Below the pieces are notes generated by a model that worked only from the letters and a program-made list of their open reading frames with translations, made no database searches and had not been told where the DNA came from. This document shows positions 1 through 8,340 of a DNA stretch of 64,000 bases, piece by piece. Every line of letters begins with the position of its first letter. Position 1 is the first letter of the stretch. This stretch comes from Achromobacter sp. B7 (GTDB lineage Bacteria > Pseudomonadota > Gammaproteobacteria > Burkholderiales > Burkholderiaceae_B). A program made the translations under genes and the position numbers. Location: positions 186,001 to 250,000 of the forward strand of contig NZ_CP032084.1 of the NCBI RefSeq assembly GCF_003600685.1, written 5' to 3'.

Positions 1-230
1 TGCCAGTCGGCCTTGGGGATTTCAAGCGTGTCGGGGGATGCGCCGGGCATGCGGTCAAAGCGCTGGGTGTATTCCACCAGCGCGGCATCGCCGCGCGCGC
101 GCACGTCAGCCAGGATGCCGGCGGCGGCACGGTCGATGGACTCGTCCTCGGTGGCCTCGAAAGCCAGCAGCTTGGACAGGGCGGATTTGAATCCGGGATC
201 GCGGGAATCAAGACGATTGATCAGGGCCAT
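1..230 (-). CDS. hisD: Histidinol dehydrogenase, N-terminal part (cut by window edge)
   Basis: The reverse strand from an ATG at 230 reads without a stop to the window edge and begins [20 protein letters not shown], the usual N-terminus of HisD. HisD catalyses the last two steps of histidine synthesis, oxidising L-histidinol to L-histidine with NAD and zinc in the cytoplasm. Only about 76 of roughly 430 residues are present, so no catalytic residue can be inspected. It follows hisG by 54 bases on the same strand, the usual order in beta-proteobacteria. The call rests on the N-terminal sequence plus the neighbour. Confidence 0.85.
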   Translation of the reverse strand, partial: MALINRLDSRDPGFKSALSKLLAFEATEDESIDRAAAGILADVRARGDAALVEYTQRFDRMPGASPDTLEIPKADW

Positions 231-257
231 GGCGTCATGCAGCAAAGCGGAAAGCGG

Positions 258-277
258 CCGCCGCGTTATCGCGGCGG
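258..277 (-). other. GC-rich hairpin between hisG and hisD
   Basis: An 8-bp perfect inverted repeat (CCGCCGCG and CGCGGCGG, 4-nt loop TTAT on the plus strand) fills the hisG-hisD spacer. On the reading (minus) strand no T-run follows, so it is not a standard terminator. It may affect mRNA stability or limit read-through into hisD. The structure is seen; the role is inferred. Confidence 0.4.
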
Positions 278-284
278 GCGGGGG

Positions 285-959
285 TCAGGCGTTGCGGGAG
301 GCGGCTCTTTCGAACGCGTCCAGCAAGGGTTGCAGGCGGGCGCCGCGAGTCTTGAGCGCGGCCTGGTTGACGATCAGGCGCGATGAAATCGGCATGACGT
401 CTTCGACCGCGACCAGGTCGTTGGCGCGCAGCGTGCCACCGGTGGACACCAGGTCCACGATGCAGTCGGCCAGGCCGACCAGCGGCGCCAATTCCATCGA
501 ACCATACAGCTTGATGATGTCCACGTACACACCCTTGGCCGCGAAGTGTTCACGGGCTGAGTGCACGTATTTGGTGGCGACGCGCAGACGCGCGCCCTGG
601 TGCACCGCGCCTTCGTAGTCAAAGCCGTTGCGCACGGCCACGGCCAGGCGGCACTTGGCGATGTTCAGGTCGATGGGCTGGTACAGGCCGCCGGGCTGTT
701 CCTTGGCGTGCTCGATCAGCACGTCCTTGCCCGCGATGCCCAGGTCCGCCGCGCCGTATTGCACGTAGGTGGGCACGTCCGAGGCGCGCACGATGATCAG
801 GCGCAGGCCGGGGTCGCTGGTGGGCAGGATCAGCTTGCGCGAGCTTTCCGGGCTTTCCGTGACTTCGATGCCGGCTTCGGCCAGCAACGGCATGGTTTCT
901 TCAAAAATCCGGCCCTTGGACAGCGCCAGGGTCAGGGGCTTCATCGTGGCATTGTTCAT
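285..959 (-). CDS. hisG: ATP phosphoribosyltransferase, short form (HisG-S)
   Basis: This is the first committed enzyme of histidine synthesis, joining ATP and PRPP to give phosphoribosyl-ATP. At 224 residues it is the short form, which lacks the C-terminal regulatory ACT-like domain and by family knowledge works only as a hetero-octamer with HisZ; no hisZ is in the window. The N-terminus [11 protein letters not shown] and the later segment [14 protein letters not shown] (PRPP-binding loop) are typical. The ATG at 959 is preferred over one at 944 because a GAGG precedes it at suitable distance. The gene lies downstream of murA and upstream of hisD in one direction, probably in the same transcript. 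Confidence 0.95.
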   Translation of the reverse strand: MNNATMKPLTLALSKGRIFEETMPLLAEAGIEVTESPESSRKLILPTSDPGLRLIIVRASDVPTYVQYGAADLGIAGKDVLIEHAKEQPGGLYQPIDLNIAKCRLAVAVRNGFDYEGAVHQGARLRVATKYVHSAREHFAAKGVYVDIIKLYGSMELAPLVGLADCIVDLVSTGGTLRANDLVAVEDVMPISSRLIVNQAALKTRGARLQPLLDAFERAASRNA

Positions 960-987
960 TGCCGGGCAGCCTCAAAATGAACGGACC

Positions 988-1027
988 CACTCGGGGGGCA
1001 GCAAGCCGAAGGCGCAGCCTGGGGGCT
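988..1027. repeat. Possible dispersed intergenic element between murA and hisG
   Basis: The 75-base murA-hisG spacer contains a G-run-flanked block (CGGGGGGCAGC ... CCTGGGGGC). From memory, very similar blocks recur between genes in Achromobacter, Bordetella and Comamonadaceae. Only one copy is recognised in this window, so its repeat nature cannot be shown here. Confidence 0.3.
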
Positions 1028-1035
1028 ATTACCTT

Positions 1036-2304
1036 TCATGCCTGTTCCTTGCCGGTCACGCGTTGGATATTCGCGCCCAGGGCGCGCAGTTTCACTTCCA
1101 TCTGGTCGTAGCCGCGATCCAGGTGATAGATGCGGTCGACCAGCGTATCGCCGTCGGCCGCCAGCCCGGCGATGACCAGGCTGGCGGACGCGCGCAGGTC
1201 GGTGGCCATGACGGTGGCGCCCGACAGGCGCTTCACGCCGCGCACCACGGCCGTGTGGCCGTCGATGTCAATGTCGGCGCCCATGCGGCGCAGTTCCTGC
1301 ACGTGCATGTAGCGGTTCTCGAAGATCGTTTCGACGATGACCGAGGTGCCGTCCGCCACGGCATTCAGCGCCATGAGCTGGGCCTGCATGTCGGTGGCGA
1401 AGCCCGGGTATTCGTGCGTGCGAAAGCCCACGGACTTGGGGCGCGCGGACATGGCGCCGCGTATCCAGTCGGAGCCGGTTTCGATCGTCAGGCCGGCTTC
1501 GGTCAGCTTGTCCAGCGTGGCGCCCAGAATGGCGGGGTCGGTGTTCTTCAGCAGGATGTCGCCACCGGCCGCGCCCACGGCGCACAGGAAGGTGCCGGCT
1601 TCGATGCGATCGGAAATGACGCGGTGTTCGGCGCCATGCAGGCGTTCAACGCCGTCGATCACGATGCGACCGGTGCCGTGCCCCTGGATGCGTGCGCCCA
1701 TCTTGATGAGCAGCTCGGCCAGATCCACGATTTCCGGTTCGCAGGCGGCGTTTTCAAGCACGGTCTGGCCGTCGGCCAGCACGGCGGCCATCAGCAAATT
1801 TTCGGTGCCGGTGACGGTGACCATGTCGGTGCGCACGGAGGCGCCCTTCAGGCGCTTGGCGCGCGCCACGACAAAGCCGTGTTCGATGCTGATCTGCGCG
1901 CCCAGCGCGGCCAGGCCCTTGATGTGCTGGTCGACGGGGCGCTGGCCGATGGTGCAGCCGCCGGGCAGGCTGACGCGCGCCTCGCCAAAGCGCGCCAGCA
2001 GCGGACCCAGCACCAGGATCGATGCGCGCATCGTCTTGACCAGTTCGTAGGGCGCTTCCAGGTTGTCGACGCGGTTGGCCTGCAACGTGACGACACCGTC
2101 GGCCCCGCGTTCGGCCTGCACGCCCATGCGCGCCAGCAGGCGCAGCATCGTGGCGGTGTCGTTCAGGTGCGGCACGTTGGTCAGCGTCAGCGCGTCGGCC
2201 GTCAGCAGGCCGGCGCACAGGATCGGCAGCGCGGAATTCTTGGCGCCGGATATCGAGACTTCGCCGTGTAGCGGCGAGCCGCCGGTAATGCGCAATTTAT
2301 CCAT
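1036..2304 (-). CDS. murA: UDP-N-acetylglucosamine 1-carboxyvinyltransferase
   Basis: MurA carries out the first committed step of peptidoglycan synthesis, transferring enolpyruvate from PEP to UDP-GlcNAc in the cytoplasm. The protein has 422 residues, normal for the family. The N-terminal [20 protein letters not shown] motif, with the conserved KN pair, is present. So is the active-site loop [14 protein letters not shown] with catalytic Cys117, the residue alkylated by fosfomycin in sensitive enzymes. The start overlaps the ibaG stop by one base (TAATG), which indicates translational coupling. It sits in the ABC exporter-ibaG-murA-hisG-hisD series. Confidence 0.97.
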   Translation of the reverse strand: MDKLRITGGSPLHGEVSISGAKNSALPILCAGLLTADALTLTNVPHLNDTATMLRLLARMGVQAERGADGVVTLQANRVDNLEAPYELVKTMRASILVLGPLLARFGEARVSLPGGCTIGQRPVDQHIKGLAALGAQISIEHGFVVARAKRLKGASVRTDMVTVTGTENLLMAAVLADGQTVLENAACEPEIVDLAELLIKMGARIQGHGTGRIVIDGVERLHGAEHRVISDRIEAGTFLCAVGAAGGDILLKNTDPAILGATLDKLTEAGLTIETGSDWIRGAMSARPKSVGFRTHEYPGFATDMQAQLMALNAVADGTSVIVETIFENRYMHVQELRRMGADIDIDGHTAVVRGVKRLSGATVMATDLRASASLVIAGLAADGDTLVDRIYHLDRGYDQMEVKLRALGANIQRVTGKEQA

Positions 2305-2549
2305 TACTTGCCTGCTTGCTGGTATTCGTCAGGTGTCAGCGTGCGCATCGACAGTGCGTGGATCTCGGCCTTCATGCGGTCGCCCAGCGCGGCATAAACC
2401 ATTTGGTGGCGCTGGATCAGGCGTTTGCCTTCAAAGGCGGCGCTGACGATGACGGCGTCGAAATGCGAGCCGTCGCCTTGCACGTCAAGATGTTCACAGG
2501 ACAGGCCGTCCGCGATGTATTGGCGGACTTGCGCGGGAGTGGGAAGCAT
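2304..2549 (-). CDS. ibaG: BolA-family protein, IbaG type
   Basis: A small 81-residue BolA-like protein. Its position directly before murA matches IbaG (YrbA) rather than BolA proper. Family members form complexes with monothiol glutaredoxins and take part in iron-sulfur cluster handling; IbaG is linked to acid tolerance. The conserved BolA core, [20 protein letters not shown], is visible with its invariant histidine and the RH pair. The gene starts 5 bases after the ABC permease stop and its stop overlaps the murA start, so it is firmly inside the operon. Confidence 0.9.
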   Translation of the reverse strand: MLPTPAQVRQYIADGLSCEHLDVQGDGSHFDAVIVSAAFEGKRLIQRHQMVYAALGDRMKAEIHALSMRTLTPDEYQQAGK

Positions 2550-2554
2550 GGACG

Positions 2555-3367
2555 TCAGTTCCTGAGTTTGTAGCCGCTGGCCAGAAGCCGCAGCGCGTAA
2601 AGCGAGAGCGCCAGGAATACCCCCGTCACCACCGCCAGGCTGCGCCAGGGCGAGACGTCCGACACCGAGAAGAATCCGTAGCGGAAGCCGTCGATGGCGT
2701 AGAAGATGGGGTTCCAGTGGGACACGGCCTGCCAGAAGGGCGGCAAGGTGTGGATCGAATAGAACACGCCGGACAGGAACGTCGCGGGCATGATCAGAAA
2801 GTTCTGGAAGGCCGCCAGCTGGTCGAATTTTTCAGACCACAGGCCCGCGACCACGCCCAGCACGGCCATGATGCCGCAGGACAGCACCGCGAAGACCAGC
2901 AGCCACAGCGGGTTGGCCGGCACCAGCGACACAAAGCACAGCGCGACGAACCACACGCATACGCCCACGCTCAGGCCGCGCACCACGGCCGCCAGCACGA
3001 ACGCGCCAAAGATGTCACGGTGCGACAGCGGCGGCAGCAGCATGAACACCAGGTTGCCCGTGATGCGGCTTTGGATCAGCGACGAGGACGGGTTGGCGAA
3101 CGCGTTCTGCAGCATGCTCATCATCATCAGGCCGGGGATCAGGAACGCGGTGTACGGCACGGTGCCATACACCATCAGGCGCCCTTCCAGCACGTGCGCG
3201 AAGACCAGCAGGTACAGCAGCGCCGTGATGACGGGCGCGGCAATGGTCTGGAAACCCACCTTCCAGAAGCGCAGCAATTCCTTGCGCAGCAGGGTCGGAA
3301 AGCCGGAGCCCGCGTCCAGGCGGGGCTGCACCAGCGGTTGGCCGGCGGTCGCGTTGGGCTGCGTCAT
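2555..3367 (-). CDS. ABC-2 type transporter permease (YadH-like)
   Basis: A 270-residue integral membrane protein of the ABC-2 family with about six hydrophobic segments, preceded by a cytoplasmic N-terminal stretch of about 35 residues. Together with the ATPase encoded immediately upstream (ATGA overlap at 3364-3367) it forms a complete exporter of the YadG/YadH or drug/polysaccharide-export class. The substrate cannot be read from sequence. Its place between the mla operon and murA is consistent with an envelope role, but that is inference. Confidence 0.9.
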   Translation of the reverse strand: MTQPNATAGQPLVQPRLDAGSGFPTLLRKELLRFWKVGFQTIAAPVITALLYLLVFAHVLEGRLMVYGTVPYTAFLIPGLMMMSMLQNAFANPSSSLIQSRITGNLVFMLLPPLSHRDIFGAFVLAAVVRGLSVGVCVWFVALCFVSLVPANPLWLLVFAVLSCGIMAVLGVVAGLWSEKFDQLAAFQNFLIMPATFLSGVFYSIHTLPPFWQAVSHWNPIFYAIDGFRYGFFSVSDVSPWRSLAVVTGVFLALSLYALRLLASGYKLRN

Positions 3368-4176
3368 GACGAGATCTCTTCGGGTTGCAGGGCGGGCGCG
3401 GCGGGTTCATCGCCCTGGTGCATGATGCGCACGAACGCGTCTTCCAGGTCGACGCCGCCCACGCGCGCCATCAGCGCTTGCGTCGTGTCCAGCGCCACGA
3501 TGCGGCCGCGCTTGAGCATGGCGATGCGGCCGCACAGGGCTTCCGCTTCTTCCAGGTAATGCGTGGTCAGCATGATGGTGTGGCCGGCCTTGTTCAGGCG
3601 CGAGATGAATTCCCACAGCGTGCGGCGCAGGTCGACATCAACGCCGGCGGTGGGCTCGTCCAGCACGATGACGGGCGGCCTGTGCACCAGCGCCTGCGCC
3701 ACCAGCACGCGGCGCTTCATGCCGCCCGACAGCGCGCGCATGTTGTTGTCGGCCTTGTCGGACAGGCCCAGGTTGAACAGGATTTCGTCGATCCAGTCGT
3801 CGTTGTTGCGCAGGCCGAAGTAGCCGGACTGAATGCGCAATGTTTCACGCACTGTGAAGAAGGGGTCGTAGACCAGCTCTTGCGGCACCACGCCCAGCGA
3901 CCGCCGCGCCGATTTGTAGTCGGCAACGACGTCGTATCCACAGACGCTGGCGCGCCCCGACGTGGCATGCGCCAGGCCGGCAAGAATGGAAATCAACGAG
4001 GTCTTGCCAGCGCCGTTCGGCCCGAGCAGGCCGAAGAACTCGCCATGCTCGATATTCAGGCTGACATTGTCCAGCGCTTGAAAGCCGGGGGCGGGCTTGC
4101 GCCCAAGCAGCTTCTGCCAGCCGCGCACACGCGGCGAGTAGATCTTGGAGACGTTTTCTAGACTGACGGCTGACAT
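3364..4176 (-). CDS. ABC transporter ATP-binding protein (YadG/CcmA-like)
   Basis: The 270-residue nucleotide-binding subunit of the exporter. All motifs are intact: Walker A GPNGAGKT at about residues 52-59, signature LSGGMKRR, Walker B VIVLDEP followed by TAGVD, and the switch histidine in TTHYLEEAE. The C-terminal 30 residues are Ala/Pro/Glu-rich. It is the first gene of the ABC exporter-ibaG-murA-his operon. A TATAAT box lies about 35 bases upstream of the ATG. Its coupling to the permease by a 4-base overlap shows the two are partners. Confidence 0.93.
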   Translation of the reverse strand: MSAVSLENVSKIYSPRVRGWQKLLGRKPAPGFQALDNVSLNIEHGEFFGLLGPNGAGKTSLISILAGLAHATSGRASVCGYDVVADYKSARRSLGVVPQELVYDPFFTVRETLRIQSGYFGLRNNDDWIDEILFNLGLSDKADNNMRALSGGMKRRVLVAQALVHRPPVIVLDEPTAGVDVDLRRTLWEFISRLNKAGHTIMLTTHYLEEAEALCGRIAMLKRGRIVALDTTQALMARVGGVDLEDAFVRIMHQGDEPAAPALQPEEISS

Positions 4177-4211
4177 AACGGCGGGGGGTGCCCGAAAAGA
4201 GCGAATTGATC

Positions 4212-4237
4212 ATTATATAAGCGCGCCGTGACGGCAA
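4212..4237 (-). promoter_or_regulatory. Probable promoter of the ABC exporter-murA-his operon
   Basis: On the minus strand a perfect TATAAT (4212-4217) lies upstream of the ATPase start at 4176. The best -35 match, TTGCCG (4232-4237), is only 14 bases away, so the -35 assignment is weak. The -10 box is the solid part. Confidence 0.45.
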
Positions 4238-4294
4238 GCGCCTATGGCCCCGGAGGGCCTGGGGGGATGGTGGTCTTATCCGTCCCCGAAATAA

Positions 4295-4329
4295 TCGGCC
4301 CGGCGGGCCACAAGGGCGCGCCGGGCCGA
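4295..4329 (-). terminator. Hairpin terminator after mlaC
   Basis: An 11-bp perfect inverted repeat (4295-4305 and 4319-4329, TCGGCCCGGCG and its complement) with a 13-nt loop begins about 20 bases after the mlaC stop on the minus strand. It is followed by TTATTTC, a weak U-tract. It likely separates the mla operon from the downstream ABC exporter operon. Confidence 0.6.
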
Positions 4330-4348
4330 AGACAGCCGGAACCCGAAA

Positions 4349-4981
4349 TTACTGGTTGCGCTGGTTCAAGGCCTGGATCAGGCCGTCGATGCCGTTCTGG
4401 TTGATCTGCTGCGCAAACTGGTTGCGGTAGTTTTCGATCAGCCAGATGCCTTCGACGTTCATGTCGTAGATCTTCCAGCCTTGCGGCGTCTTTTCCAGAC
4501 GGTAGTCCACGCCGGTAGGCTGGCCGTTGGACTGGCTGATCAGCGTGCGCACGACCACGTCGTCGGCCTTGGGGTCGCCACGGAACGGCAGCGCCTTGAC
4601 CGACGTGCTGGGCGTGACGCGGGTCAGCGCGCCGCTGTAGGTGCGCACCAGCGTGCCACGGAAGGCCTCGGCCAGCGCTTTCTTTTGCTGGTCGGTTGCC
4701 TGGCGCCAGAAGCGGCCGGCGGCCAGACGCGTGGTCTTCTGGAAGTTCACGTAGGGCAGGATGTGCTGGTTGACCACTTCGTTGATCCGGGTCGTGTTGC
4801 CGGCCTTGACCGCGCCGTCAGCCTTCAGGACATCCAGCGCTTCGTTGGCGGTGGCCAGGACGAACTGGTCCGGCGCGCCGTTGGGATCAGGCTTGGCCTG
4901 CGCAGCGCCGGCCACGGCAAGGCCCAGAAGGCCCGCGAAGGCCAACCGTTGCATCAGGGAAAGAAAAGCAAATCGCATCAA
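4349..4981 (-). CDS. mlaC: Periplasmic phospholipid-binding protein MlaC
   Basis: The soluble shuttle of the Mla system, which carries phospholipids between the MlaA complex in the outer membrane and the MlaFED complex in the inner membrane. The 210-residue protein has a Sec signal peptide (hydrophobic residues about 10-28, cleavage near AAQA-KPD). The MlaC/Ttg2D region follows, with VNQHILPYVNFQKTTRLAAG and a C-terminal YRLEKTPQGWKIYDMNVEGI, the conserved core of the family. It follows mlaA by 36 bases and is the last gene of the operon. Confidence 0.95.
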   Translation of the reverse strand: MMRFAFLSLMQRLAFAGLLGLAVAGAAQAKPDPNGAPDQFVLATANEALDVLKADGAVKAGNTTRINEVVNQHILPYVNFQKTTRLAAGRFWRQATDQQKKALAEAFRGTLVRTYSGALTRVTPSTSVKALPFRGDPKADDVVVRTLISQSNGQPTGVDYRLEKTPQGWKIYDMNVEGIWLIENYRNQFAQQINQNGIDGLIQALNQRNQ

Positions 4982-5017
4982 AACTCCTTACGGTACCGAT
5001 GAACGCAAGCCTAAAGC

Positions 5018-5818
5018 TTACTTGGTGGCGGGCACGGGTGCCGGGGCAGCCTTGCCGGCGGCAGGGGCATCGCCCTCGTCGTCTTCGTAGTTGGGCAGCG
5101 AACCTTCGTCGTCAACGCGGTGGCCCATCACCATGGCGTTGCGGCGTTGCAGGTAGGCGTCGCGGATGAAGCTGTACGGGTCCAGGGCCACGCGGTCGAT
5201 CGTGTCGGTGGCGTTCAAGAGGCTGGCGCGCGTGTCAACCAGGCGCAGGCCCCACAGGGAATTGCGCAGGCGCACGTTGTCGATGGAATCGATGCCCATG
5301 TAGCCGTAGGTGGTACCGGCAAAGTCGCCGGCCAGGCCCACGCCGTCACGCACGGTCGACGAACCGAAGATCGGCAGCACCAGGTACGGGCCCTGGCCAA
5401 AGCCCCACACGCCCAGCGTCGTGCCGAAGTCGTTCGGGATCTTGCGTGCGCCGTTGGCCGAGGCAACGTCAAAGCAGCCGCCCACGCCCATCGTGGTGTT
5501 GAACAGGAAGCGGCCCAGCGTGTTCACGAAGTCGTGGCCACGGCCTTGCAGGAAGCTGTTCGTGCCGGACCACAGGTCCGTCATGTTGCTGAAGATGTTG
5601 TGCACGCAGCTGCGCACGGGCTGCGGCGTGACATAGGTATACGCCTGGGCGACCGGCTTGAATACCGCGCGGTCCACCGTGTCATTGAACTTGTACACGC
5701 CCCGGTTGAAGCCTTCCCACGGATCGCGCGGGTCCGGGTTCTGCGGCGCGGCGCAGCCGGCCATCAGGACACCCGCCGCCGCGATGGTGGCAATTCGGGA
5801 AAATGCGTTCTTGTTCAT
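5018..5818 (-). CDS. mlaA: Outer-membrane lipoprotein MlaA (VacJ)
   Basis: The outer-membrane component of the Mla pathway, which removes mislocalised phospholipids from the outer leaflet. It has 266 residues with a lipoprotein signal: lipobox LMAGC with Cys22. The start of the mature domain, DPWEGFNRGVYKFNDTVDR, is the VacJ signature. The last 30 residues form an acidic then Ala/Pro-rich tail (EDDEGDAPAAGK) beyond the usual domain. In E. coli mlaA lies away from mlaFEDCB; here it is embedded between mlaD and mlaC. Confidence 0.95.
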   Translation of the reverse strand: MNKNAFSRIATIAAAGVLMAGCAAPQNPDPRDPWEGFNRGVYKFNDTVDRAVFKPVAQAYTYVTPQPVRSCVHNIFSNMTDLWSGTNSFLQGRGHDFVNTLGRFLFNTTMGVGGCFDVASANGARKIPNDFGTTLGVWGFGQGPYLVLPIFGSSTVRDGVGLAGDFAGTTYGYMGIDSIDNVRLRNSLWGLRLVDTRASLLNATDTIDRVALDPYSFIRDAYLQRRNAMVMGHRVDDEGSLPNYEDDEGDAPAAGKAAPAPVPATK

Positions 5819-5898
5819 GATCAGGAGACCCTATCAACGATTCTTATGTTATTGCGATGTCGAGGCGCGACGCCGTTACAGCGTCTTTCGCATCGTCT

Positions 5899-6402
5899 TT
5901 AATTTGGCGCTTTCGCGGCGGGCTCGGACGACGAAGCGCCCTGCTTTTCAGCGGAGCCGTACAGGAACTGGCTGATCAGCTGCTCCAGCACAACCGCGCT
6001 CTGTGTATAGCGGATTTTTCCGCCGTCGGTAAAGTTCTCTTCTTCGCTGCCGGCCGTCAGACCCAGGTACTGCTCGCCCAGCAAGCCGGACGTCAGGATC
6101 GAGGCCGAGGAATCCTTCGGGAATTGGTATTCCTTTTCCAGATTCACCGACACGACCGCCTGGAAAGTCTTGTCGTCGAAGGTGATGCTGGACACGCGGC
6201 CCACCACAACGCCGGCGCTTTTGACGGCCGCGCGCGGTTTCAGGCCGCCTACGTTATCGAAATTGGCCGAAAGCGTATAGGTGGGGGCGAAGGAAAAGGT
6301 GCTTAGGTTGCCGGCTCGCAACGCCAGGAACGCCAGAGCGACCGCGCCCAGCAGTACAAACAGGCCTACCCAGAAGTCGGTTTTTTCGCGTGACATGATC
6401 AA
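5899..6402 (-). CDS. mlaD: MCE-domain protein MlaD
   Basis: A membrane-anchored lipid-binding ring protein of the MlaFEDB complex. The protein has 167 residues: a short cytoplasmic N-terminus, one membrane helix (about residues 11-30), then one MCE domain (YTLSANFDNVGGLKPRAAVKSAG, quoted only as its span around residues 41-63; key feature is the NVGGL-x-x-AAVKSAGV pattern). The C-terminal 30 residues are low complexity. It starts 6 bases after mlaE and is separated from mlaA by 80 bases. Confidence 0.93.
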   Translation of the reverse strand: MIMSREKTDFWVGLFVLLGAVALAFLALRAGNLSTFSFAPTYTLSANFDNVGGLKPRAAVKSAGVVVGRVSSITFDDKTFQAVVSVNLEKEYQFPKDSSASILTSGLLGEQYLGLTAGSEEENFTDGGKIRYTQSAVVLEQLISQFLYGSAEKQGASSSEPAAKAPN

Positions 6403-6408
6403 TCCGTT

Positions 6409-7197
6409 TCAATTTCCAAACATCAAGGCGGTGAGCAGGAAGTCCAGCCCAAGTACCGCCAGGGAACCCACGACCACCGTGCGCGTGGTGGCCCGCGCCA
6501 CGCCTTCCGGCGTGGGCTTGGCCTGCCAGCCTTCGTAAAGCGCGACCAGCGTGACCGTGATGCCGAACACCACGCTCTTGACGACACCGTTGGCCACGTC
6601 GTTCCAGACGTCGACACCGTTTTGCATCTGCGACCAGAAGGCGCCCGCATCCACGCCGATCATTACGACGCCGACGACCCAGCCGCCCAAGATGCCCACC
6701 ATGGAGAACACGGCGGCCAGGATGGGCATGGCGATGATGCCGCCCCACAGGCGCGGCACCAGCACGCGGCGAATGGGGTCCACGGCCATGACTTCCATGG
6801 CCGAGAGCTGTTCGCCCGCTTTCATCAGGCCAATCTCGGCCGTCAGCGATGTGCCCGCCCGGCCCGCGAACAGCAGCGCGGTGACGACCGGGCCCAATTC
6901 GCGCACCAGCGATAGCGCCACCAGCAGGCCAAGGGCCTCTTCCGAGCCGTAGCGGTTCAGCGTGTAATAGCCTTGCAGGCCCAGCACAAAGCCCACGAAC
7001 ATGCCGGATACGGCGATGATCAGCAGCGAATAGTTGCCGATGAAGTGCACTTGCTGGGACACCAGGCGCGGCCGCGAAAACACAATGCCGCTGCGCGCCA
7101 GCATGCCGCCGAAAAAGCGGGTGAAAAAGCCGATGCCGGAAATCTGTTTGCGCACCCAGCCCCCCAGCGCGCCAACCATGTTGTTGGAACCGCTCAT
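6409..7197 (-). CDS. mlaE: Mla permease MlaE
   Basis: The integral membrane permease of the Mla lipid transporter, 262 residues from the chosen start. The MlaE signature is present: [18 protein letters not shown] and the segment [19 protein letters not shown], with the conserved glutamate. The ATG at 7197 overlaps the mlaF stop as ATGA, the standard coupled arrangement. A start at 7227 in the same frame would add ten residues inside mlaF and is less likely. Partners are MlaF and MlaD on either side. Confidence 0.94.
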   Translation of the reverse strand: MSGSNNMVGALGGWVRKQISGIGFFTRFFGGMLARSGIVFSRPRLVSQQVHFIGNYSLLIIAVSGMFVGFVLGLQGYYTLNRYGSEEALGLLVALSLVRELGPVVTALLFAGRAGTSLTAEIGLMKAGEQLSAMEVMAVDPIRRVLVPRLWGGIIAMPILAAVFSMVGILGGWVVGVVMIGVDAGAFWSQMQNGVDVWNDVANGVVKSVVFGITVTLVALYEGWQAKPTPEGVARATTRTVVVGSLAVLGLDFLLTALMFGN

Positions 7198-8030
7198 GCT
7201 TTGCGCCCTTTCTGTGCGGACAGCCACTTCTGGAAAGCCGGCGTGTCGGGATACTGGAACGCGACCGGGCCGTCGGGTTCGCCTTTCAGGAATTGCTGCA
7301 CGTAAGGGTCTTGCGACGCCGACAACGATTCCGGCGTGCCGGCAGCGGCCAGCTTGCCCTGGCCCACCAGATACACCTGGTCGGCGATGGAAAAGGATTC
7401 CTGGACGTCGTGCGTGATCAACACCGAGGCGCAGCCGAGCCGGTCGGCCAGATGGCGGATCAGGCGGGCGGTGATGCCCAGCGAGATCGGGTCCAGGCCC
7501 GCGAAGGGCTCGTCGTACAGGATCAGTTCGGGCTCCAGCACGACGGCACGGGCCAACGCCACACGGCGGGCCATGCCGCCGGAAATTTCAGCTACCTTCA
7601 GATGCGCGGCAGCGCGCAGGCCCACGGCGTCCAGCTTGTCCAGCACCCGGTCGGTGACTTCGGCTTCGGACAGCCGGGTGTGTTCGCGCAGCGGAAACGC
7701 CACGTTTTCGAACACGTTCAAATCGGTGAACAACGCGCCTTGCTGGAACAGCACGCCCATGCGCTTGCGCAGGGACTGCAACTGCGCCGGGGTGACCTGG
7801 CCCAGGTCCTGGCCAAACGCCTCGACCTGCCCTTGCTGGGCCAGCAACTGGCCGGTGGCCGCGCGCAATAGCGTGGTCTTGCCCGAGCCCGAGCCGCCCA
7901 TGATGGCGACCACTTCGCCTGCGCGCACTTCCATGGAGATATCGCGCAGGACGGTGAAATCACCGTAGCCAAGCGCTACACCGTCCAGGCGCAGGGCGAA
8001 TTCCGGGGTGCTGCTTGATTGAGCGGGCAT
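7194..8030 (-). CDS. mlaF: Mla ATPase MlaF
   Basis: The nucleotide-binding subunit that powers Mla lipid transport. From the ATG at 8030 it has 278 residues, close to E. coli MlaF. Walker A is [10 protein letters not shown], the signature ISGGMARR and Walker B LILYDEP followed by FAGLDP; the switch histidine is in LITHDVQES. An in-frame TTG at 8114 would give 306 residues but adds a Pro/Gln-rich stretch unlike the family, so the ATG is preferred. It is the first gene of the operon mlaF-E-D-A-C; no mlaB (STAS) gene is found in it. Confidence 0.93.
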   Translation of the reverse strand: MPAQSSSTPEFALRLDGVALGYGDFTVLRDISMEVRAGEVVAIMGGSGSGKTTLLRAATGQLLAQQGQVEAFGQDLGQVTPAQLQSLRKRMGVLFQQGALFTDLNVFENVAFPLREHTRLSEAEVTDRVLDKLDAVGLRAAAHLKVAEISGGMARRVALARAVVLEPELILYDEPFAGLDPISLGITARLIRHLADRLGCASVLITHDVQESFSIADQVYLVGQGKLAAAGTPESLSASQDPYVQQFLKGEPDGPVAFQYPDTPAFQKWLSAQKGRKA

Positions 8031-8340
8031 GGGCAACGAAAGAGTGTTTCGGTGGCGGAGCTGGCCCTGCTGGCTTGTCGGCGCGCGGGGCGGATAGCCG
8101 GGCTGCGCGGGCAAGACAGGCTACGGCAGGAAGCGCCCGGTTACTCAGGTGCCGGGGCAAAACAGGCGATGGGCCCCAGCGGCGAGGCGCCATTGTAGCT
8201 CGACGCTTTGCAATGACAACGCAAGGGCCCGCCCGTGGAACAGTGTTTTCGGTGGCAGGGACAATCCGGTCGTGTTTGAGGCGAGCGGGCGGCGCTTTTG
8301 GGCTGGGCCGGCCCGCACCATCCGCATAAGTCGGGCCAAG
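8031..8340. other. Intergenic region upstream of the mla operon
   Basis: This 310-base stretch between mlaF and the nitronate monooxygenase stop holds one recognisable signal, a minus-strand promoter at 8192-8219. No convincing open reading frame, RNA fold or repeat was seen in the rest. Confidence 0.6.
8192..8219 (-). promoter_or_regulatory. Probable sigma-70 promoter of the mla operon
   Basis: On the minus strand TTGTCA (8214-8219), 16 bases of spacer and TACAAT (8192-8197) make a good sigma-70 match. It would give a leader of about 155 bases before the mlaF ATG. Confidence 0.5.

Noticed and set aside
7194..8114. Longer MlaF beginning at TTG 8114
   Set aside because: The added 28 residues are Pro/Gln-rich and not part of the family; the ATG at 8030 gives the normal length.
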